Positions 59,889-64,000 of a DNA stretch of 64,000 nt are shown here, piece by piece. The position numbers were made by a program, and so were the translations under genes. Origin of the DNA: Noviherbaspirillum soli (GTDB lineage Bacteria > Pseudomonadota > Gammaproteobacteria > Burkholderiales > Burkholderiaceae_D); contig NZ_JACYOX010000022.1 of the NCBI RefSeq assembly GCF_015352955.1, forward strand, positions 1-64,000, in the 5' to 3' direction. How positions within the stretch are numbered: position 1 is the stretch's first letter; every line of letters begins with the position of its first letter. A model generated the notes under the pieces. The model was given only the letters and a program-made list of their open reading frames with translations. It made no database searches and was not told the DNA's origin.

Positions 59889-61091
59889 ATGTCCAGCCGC
59901 CTTCCCGCCGCGGACCAGGCCGGCGCCGCCTGGCCGCGCCAGGCTTTTCCGTTTGCCCTGTTCCTGTTCGCCTATTACGGCTATGTCGGCGTGTTCTCGC
60001 CGTATGCCAGCCTGTTCTTCGCGCATCAGGGCATGAGCGCACCGCAGATCGGCGTGCTGATGTCGATGATGCAGGTGATGCGCATCTTCGGCCCGGCCGC
60101 CTGGGGCTGGCTGGCCGACGCCAGCCAGCGCCGGGTGCTGGTGCTGCGCGTGACCGCCACCGGCGCGGTGGCGGCTTGCAGCGGCCTGCTGTTCGGGCAG
60201 GGCTTCGCCTGGTATTTCACGGTGATGGTGGCCATCAACACCTTCACCAGCGCCCAGGGGCCGCTGTCCGAGGCGCTGATGCTCTCCAGCATGCGCGGCG
60301 ACCTGACGCACTACGGCAGGCTGCGCCTGTGGGGCTCGATCGGCTTCATCGCGGCGGTGACGCTGGCCGGCGAATTGCTGGACCGGTTCGGCATCGTCAA
60401 CATGCCCTGGGTGGCGCTGGGCCTGCTGGCCATGGTGCTGTTTGCCAGCCTTTGCATGCGCGAGGCGCCGCATCTGCCGCCGGAGAAGGATGCGCCATCG
60501 GTCACGCAGTTGATGCGGCGCCCCGAGGTAATGGCCTTCTTCGCCTCGACCTTTCTGATGATTGGCGCCCATGCCGCGCTGTATGTGTTCTTTTCGCTCT
60601 ACCTGTCCAGCCTGGGCTACAGCAATACCCTGATCGGCCTGATGTGGTCTCTCGGCGTGGTGGCGGAAATCGTGTTCTTTTATTACCAGGCGCCGATCTT
60701 CCGCCGCCTCGGCGTCAGGGTATTGATGCTGGGCTGCCTGCTGGCGGCGGTGCTGCGCTTCCTGCTGATCGGCTTCGGCGCGGAATCGCTGGCGCTGCTG
60801 GTGCTGGCCCAGGTGCTGCACGCCGCCACCTTCGGCACCCATCATTCGGCGTCGGTCGCGATGCTGCAGCGCTGGTTCAGCGGGCCGCTGCAGGCGCAGG
60901 GACAGGCGCTGTACATCAGCATTTCCTATGGCCTCGGCGGCACGCTGGGCGGCCTGGCGCTGTCGGCTGCATGGGACGCCTGGGGTGCGCGCTCGGTGTT
61001 CGTGCTGGCCGCCGCCGCGTCGCTGGCGGCGGCCTTTGCGGCGGCGCTCTGCTTCCGCTTTCTGCACCGGAGCGGGCGCGCAGCGGCCTGA
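59889..61091 (+). CDS. MFS transporter of the HcaT (phenylpropionate permease) type
   Basis: This 400-residue protein has 12 predicted helices and the HcaT-like start F-A-Y-Y-G-Y-V-G-V-F-S-P-Y-A-S-L, with L-R-L-W-G-S-I-G-F-I in the first half. The substrate is unknown; the name reflects family only. It follows aroC by 36 bases and may share its transcript. Confidence 0.8.
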   Translation: MSSRLPAADQAGAAWPRQAFPFALFLFAYYGYVGVFSPYASLFFAHQGMSAPQIGVLMSMMQVMRIFGPAAWGWLADASQRRVLVLRVTATGAVAACSGLLFGQGFAWYFTVMVAINTFTSAQGPLSEALMLSSMRGDLTHYGRLRLWGSIGFIAAVTLAGELLDRFGIVNMPWVALGLLAMVLFASLCMREAPHLPPEKDAPSVTQLMRRPEVMAFFASTFLMIGAHAALYVFFSLYLSSLGYSNTLIGLMWSLGVVAEIVFFYYQAPIFRRLGVRVLMLGCLLAAVLRFLLIGFGAESLALLVLAQVLHAATFGTHHSASVAMLQRWFSGPLQAQGQALYISISYGLGGTLGGLALSAAWDAWGARSVFVLAAAASLAAAFAAALCFRFLHRSGRAAA

Positions 61092-61140
61092 CAGCGGTTT
61101 CATGCGCCCGAAGGCAGGTTTGCGCCCCTTTGGGATATGG

Positions 61141-61146
61141 CATAAT
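61141..61146 (+). promoter_or_regulatory. Possible -10 of the leu operon
   Basis: CATAAT at 61141-61146 lies about 50 bases before leuC, with a poor -35 (TTTGCG, 61119-61124) 16 bases upstream. I see no attenuator-like leucine codon run in the leader. Confidence 0.35.
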
Positions 61147-61193
61147 CGCAGACTATTTTTGACGAAACCTGCGCGCTGCGCGCCTTCCCGACC

Positions 61194-62594
61194 ATGGCTC
61201 AAACTCTGTACGACAAACTCTGGGATTCCCACGTCGTTGATACCGGCGATGACGGCACCACCCTGCTGTATATCGACCGCCACCTGCTGCATGAAGTCAC
61301 CAGCCCGCAGGCATTCGAAGGGCTGAAGCTGGCCGGCCGCCAGCCGTGGCGCCGTTCCGCCAACCTGATGGTGGCCGATCATAATGTTCCGACAACGGAT
61401 CGCACGGAAGGCATCGCCGATCCGATCTCGCGCCTGCAGGTCGAGACGCTGGACCACAACGCCAGCGAGTACAAGCTGACCTACTTCAACATGCGCGACC
61501 GGCGCCAGGGCATCGTCCACGTGATCGGGCCGGAGCAGGGCGCAACCCTGCCGGGCATGACGGTGGTGTGCGGCGACTCCCACACTTCCACCCATGGCGC
61601 ATTCGGCGCACTGGCCCACGGCATCGGCACCTCCGAGGTCGAGCATGTGCTGGCGACGCAATGCCTGCTGGGCAAGAAATCCAAGGCCATGCTGGTGCAG
61701 GTCGACGGCGCGCTGCCGGCCGGCGTCACAGCCAAGGACATCGTGCTGGCCATCATCGGCAAGATCGGCACGGCAGGCGGCACCGGCTACGCCATCGAAT
61801 TCGGCGGCTCGACGATACGCGCGCTGTCGATGGAAGGCCGGATGACGGTGTGCAACATGGCCATCGAGGCAGGCGCCCGCGCCGGCATGGTGGCGGTGGA
61901 CCAGACCACGATTGACTATGTGAAGGGGCGCCCGTTCTCGCCGGTGGGTCCGCACTGGGACCGCGCGGTCGAATACTGGCGCACCCTGCATTCCGATGCG
62001 GGCGCGCGATTCGACCTGGTAGTGACGCTGAACGCCGCCGAGATCAAGCCGCAGGTCACCTGGGGCACCTCGCCCGAGATGGTGGTGGCGGTCGACGGCC
62101 GGGTGCCGGACCCTGACAAGGAAAAGGATTCCGTCAAGCGCGACGCGATCGAGAAGGCGCTGGTCTACATGGCCTTGAAGCCCAATACCGCGATCGAGGA
62201 TATCCGCATCGACAAGGTGTTCATCGGTTCCTGCACCAACTCCCGCATCGAGGACCTGCGCGCCGCCGCCGCCGTGGTGCGCGGCAAGTTCCGCGCCTCC
62301 AACGTGAAGCTGGCGATGGTGGTGCCGGGTTCCGGCCTGGTGAAGGAACAGGCCGAACGCGAAGGCCTGGACCGCATCTTCCGCGACGCCGGCTTCGAAT
62401 GGCGCGAGCCGGGCTGCTCGATGTGCCTGGCAATGAATGCCGACCGGCTGGAGCCGGGCGAGCGCTGCGCCTCCACCTCGAACCGCAACTTCGAGGGCCG
62501 GCAGGGCGCCGGCGGCCGCACCCATCTGGTCAGCCCGGCAATGGCCGCCGCGGCCGGCGTGATGGGCCATTTCGTCGACGTGCGCGCACTGTAA
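61194..62594 (+). CDS. leuC: 3-isopropylmalate dehydratase, large subunit
   Basis: This 466-residue aconitase-family protein has [13 protein letters not shown] and the iron-sulfur cysteines in [11 protein letters not shown] and G-C-S-M-C-L-A-M-N. It isomerises 2- to 3-isopropylmalate with LeuD in leucine synthesis. It is the first gene of leuC-leuD-leuB. Confidence 0.96.
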   Translation: MAQTLYDKLWDSHVVDTGDDGTTLLYIDRHLLHEVTSPQAFEGLKLAGRQPWRRSANLMVADHNVPTTDRTEGIADPISRLQVETLDHNASEYKLTYFNMRDRRQGIVHVIGPEQGATLPGMTVVCGDSHTSTHGAFGALAHGIGTSEVEHVLATQCLLGKKSKAMLVQVDGALPAGVTAKDIVLAIIGKIGTAGGTGYAIEFGGSTIRALSMEGRMTVCNMAIEAGARAGMVAVDQTTIDYVKGRPFSPVGPHWDRAVEYWRTLHSDAGARFDLVVTLNAAEIKPQVTWGTSPEMVVAVDGRVPDPDKEKDSVKRDAIEKALVYMALKPNTAIEDIRIDKVFIGSCTNSRIEDLRAAAAVVRGKFRASNVKLAMVVPGSGLVKEQAEREGLDRIFRDAGFEWREPGCSMCLAMNADRLEPGERCASTSNRNFEGRQGAGGRTHLVSPAMAAAAGVMGHFVDVRAL

Positions 62595-62615
62595 CCGGAT
62601 AGGAAGCGATACTCC

Positions 62616-63263
62616 ATGAACAAATTCACCCTGCTCGAAGGCCTGGTGGCGCCGCTGGATCGCGCCAACGTCGATACCGACGCCATCATTCCCAAGCAAT
62701 TCCTGAAGTCCATCAAGCGCACTGGCTTCGGCCCCAACCTGTTCGACGAATGGCGCTACCTGGACCATGGCGAACCCGGCATGGACAACAGCAAGCGTCC
62801 GCTGAACCCCGACTTCGTGCTGAACCAGCCGCGCTACCAGGGCGCCTCCATCCTGCTGGCGCGCAAGAACTTCGGCTGCGGCTCCTCGCGCGAACATGCG
62901 CCCTGGGCGCTGGACCAATACGGCTTCCGCGCGGTGATCGCGCCCAGCTTCGCCGACATCTTCTTCAACAACTGCTACAAGAATGGCCTGCTGCCCATCG
63001 CGCTGACGGAAGCGCAGGTCGACCAGCTGTTCAATGAAGTCAAGGCCTTCCCCGGCTACAAGCTGGTCGTCGATCTGGAAAAGCAGACGGTCGCCACCAG
63101 CAATGGCAGCGCGGTGTTCCCGTTCGAGATCGACGCCTTCCGCAAGTTCTGCATGCTCAACGGCCTGGACGACATCGGCCTGACGCTGCAGAAGGCCGAC
63201 AGGATCCGCGCCTTCGAGGAACGCCACCTGGCGGCCCAGCCCTGGCTGGCCAACACCATCTGA
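62616..63263 (+). CDS. leuD: 3-isopropylmalate dehydratase, small subunit
   Basis: This 215-residue swivelling domain has [16 protein letters not shown] near the start and [14 protein letters not shown]. It completes the LeuC active site. It follows leuC by 21 bases with AGGAAG in front. No entericidin-type small gene sits between them, unlike some Burkholderiales. Confidence 0.96.
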   Translation: MNKFTLLEGLVAPLDRANVDTDAIIPKQFLKSIKRTGFGPNLFDEWRYLDHGEPGMDNSKRPLNPDFVLNQPRYQGASILLARKNFGCGSSREHAPWALDQYGFRAVIAPSFADIFFNNCYKNGLLPIALTEAQVDQLFNEVKAFPGYKLVVDLEKQTVATSNGSAVFPFEIDAFRKFCMLNGLDDIGLTLQKADRIRAFEERHLAAQPWLANTI

Positions 63264-63282
63264 ATCCACAGGAAAGAAAAGA

Positions 63283-64000
63283 ATGAAAATAGCAGTCCTG
63301 CCGGGCGACGGCATCGGTCCGGAAATCATTGAACAGGCAGTGCGCGTGCTGCAGTCGCTGGACGAGAAATTCGAGCTGGAAAGCGCCCCGGTCGGCGGCG
63401 CCGGCTACGAGGCGCACGGCCATCCGCTGCCGGAAGGCACGCTGAAGCTGGCGCAGGAAGCCGACGCGGTGCTGTTCGGCGCGGTGGGCGACTGGAAGTA
63501 CGACACGCTGGACCGTCCGCTGCGCCCCGAGCAGGCCATCCTGGGGCTGCGCAAGAACCTGCAGCTGTTCGCCAATCTGCGTCCCGCCATCCTGTACCCG
63601 GAACTGGCCGGCGCATCGACGCTGAAGCCGGAAGTGGTGTCGGGCCTGGACATCCTGATCATCCGCGAGCTGACCGGCGACATCTATTTCGGCCAGCCGC
63701 GCGGCGTGCGCGCCGCGCCCGACGGCCCGTTCAAGGGTGCGCGCGAAGGCTTCGACACGATGCGCTATGCGGAGCCGGAAATCCGTCGCATCGCCCATGT
63801 CGGCTTCCAGGCGGCGCAAAAGCGCGGCAAGCGCCTGACCAGCGTGGACAAGGCCAATGTGCTGGAAACCTTCCAGTTCTGGAAAGACATCGTGACCGAC
63901 GTCCACAAGGAATATCCGGACGTGGCGCTGGACCACATGTATGTCGACAACGCGGCGATGCAGCTGGTGCGCGCGCCCAAGAAATTCGACGTGATCGTCA
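63283..64000 (+). CDS. leuB: 3-isopropylmalate dehydrogenase, cut by window edge
   Basis: The first 239 residues are visible, beginning [15 protein letters not shown] and including [23 protein letters not shown] and the start of the active-site helix [12 protein letters not shown]. The 3' part, with the rest of the metal site and NAD domain, is outside. It follows leuD by 19 bases. It oxidises 3-isopropylmalate with NAD. Confidence 0.95.
   Translation, partial: MKIAVLPGDGIGPEIIEQAVRVLQSLDEKFELESAPVGGAGYEAHGHPLPEGTLKLAQEADAVLFGAVGDWKYDTLDRPLRPEQAILGLRKNLQLFANLRPAILYPELAGASTLKPEVVSGLDILIIRELTGDIYFGQPRGVRAAPDGPFKGAREGFDTMRYAEPEIRRIAHVGFQAAQKRGKRLTSVDKANVLETFQFWKDIVTDVHKEYPDVALDHMYVDNAAMQLVRAPKKFDVIV

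Noticed and set aside
58614-63329. A 1571-codon open frame on the minus strand opposite aroC, the HcaT-like gene, leuC and leuD
   Set aside because: It is the mirror of GC-rich coding on the plus strand, with low-complexity His/Arg/Ala-rich translation and no recognisable domain. The plus-strand genes are unmistakable.

Overview
The window looks like chromosomal DNA of a GC-rich betaproteobacterium, most likely of the order Burkholderiales and close to the Oxalobacteraceae (Herbaspirillum/Noviherbaspirillum-like). This is inferred from gene content and order (carAB-greA-yhbY-rlmE-ftsH-folP-glmM, pstSCAB-phoUBR beside ppk and ppx, leuCDB), from codon usage and from protein style. No 16S gene is present to confirm it.

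Layout. Positions 1-130 hold the start of an IS30-type transposase and a probable terminal repeat, cut by the window edge. From 166 to 5095 come a class III aminotransferase, two REP-like palindromes, an iron-sulfur flavoreductase, an epimerase-like protein and a lipoprotein esterase. From 5348 to 9244 lies a three-subunit PaoABC-like periplasmic molybdenum aldehyde oxidoreductase. From 9289 to 11984 a LexA box precedes a two-gene DNA repair operon (radical SAM protein plus UdgX-type uracil-DNA glycosylase). From 12135 to 18656 there is a cluster of sensor kinases, including a large hybrid kinase with three receiver domains. From 18919 to 31002 is the phosphate and polyphosphate block: ppx, a DUF445 gene, sixA and ppk, then the Pho-box-driven pstSCAB-phoU-phoB-phoR operon. 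From 31024 to 35181 are a Fur-box-controlled iron-binding protein, a patatin lipoprotein, an NlpC/P60 hydrolase, a response regulator and a GlcG/HbpS-like protein. From 35437 to 45895 is a housekeeping run (carA, carB, greA, yhbY, rlmE, ftsH, folP, glmM), followed by tRNA-Pro(UGG) and tRNA-Arg(UCU).

Directly after tRNA-Arg the DNA becomes visibly AT-rich (about 46180-48690). This small accessory patch encodes a CesT-like type III secretion chaperone and, just downstream on the same strand, a protein with a D-glutamate-cyclase-like (DUF4392) domain behind a Ser/Thr/His/Pro-rich N-terminus. A one-mismatch HrpL-type promoter lies upstream. I read this as a candidate type III effector and its chaperone, and it is the most interesting locus in the window.

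After 48690 the sequence returns to ordinary chromosome: a translationally coupled wrbA/DUF2069/FAD-oxidase operon, a YihY membrane protein, a metY-like sulfhydrylase with a hydrolase, a CBS-domain protein, a renalase-like oxidoreductase, an MFS-acyltransferase fusion, aroC, an HcaT-like transporter and leuC-leuD-leuB, with leuB cut by the right edge.

Regulation visible in the sequence: LexA (9289), Pho (24373), Fur (32125), good sigma-70 promoters before carA and tRNA-Pro, and several intrinsic terminators.
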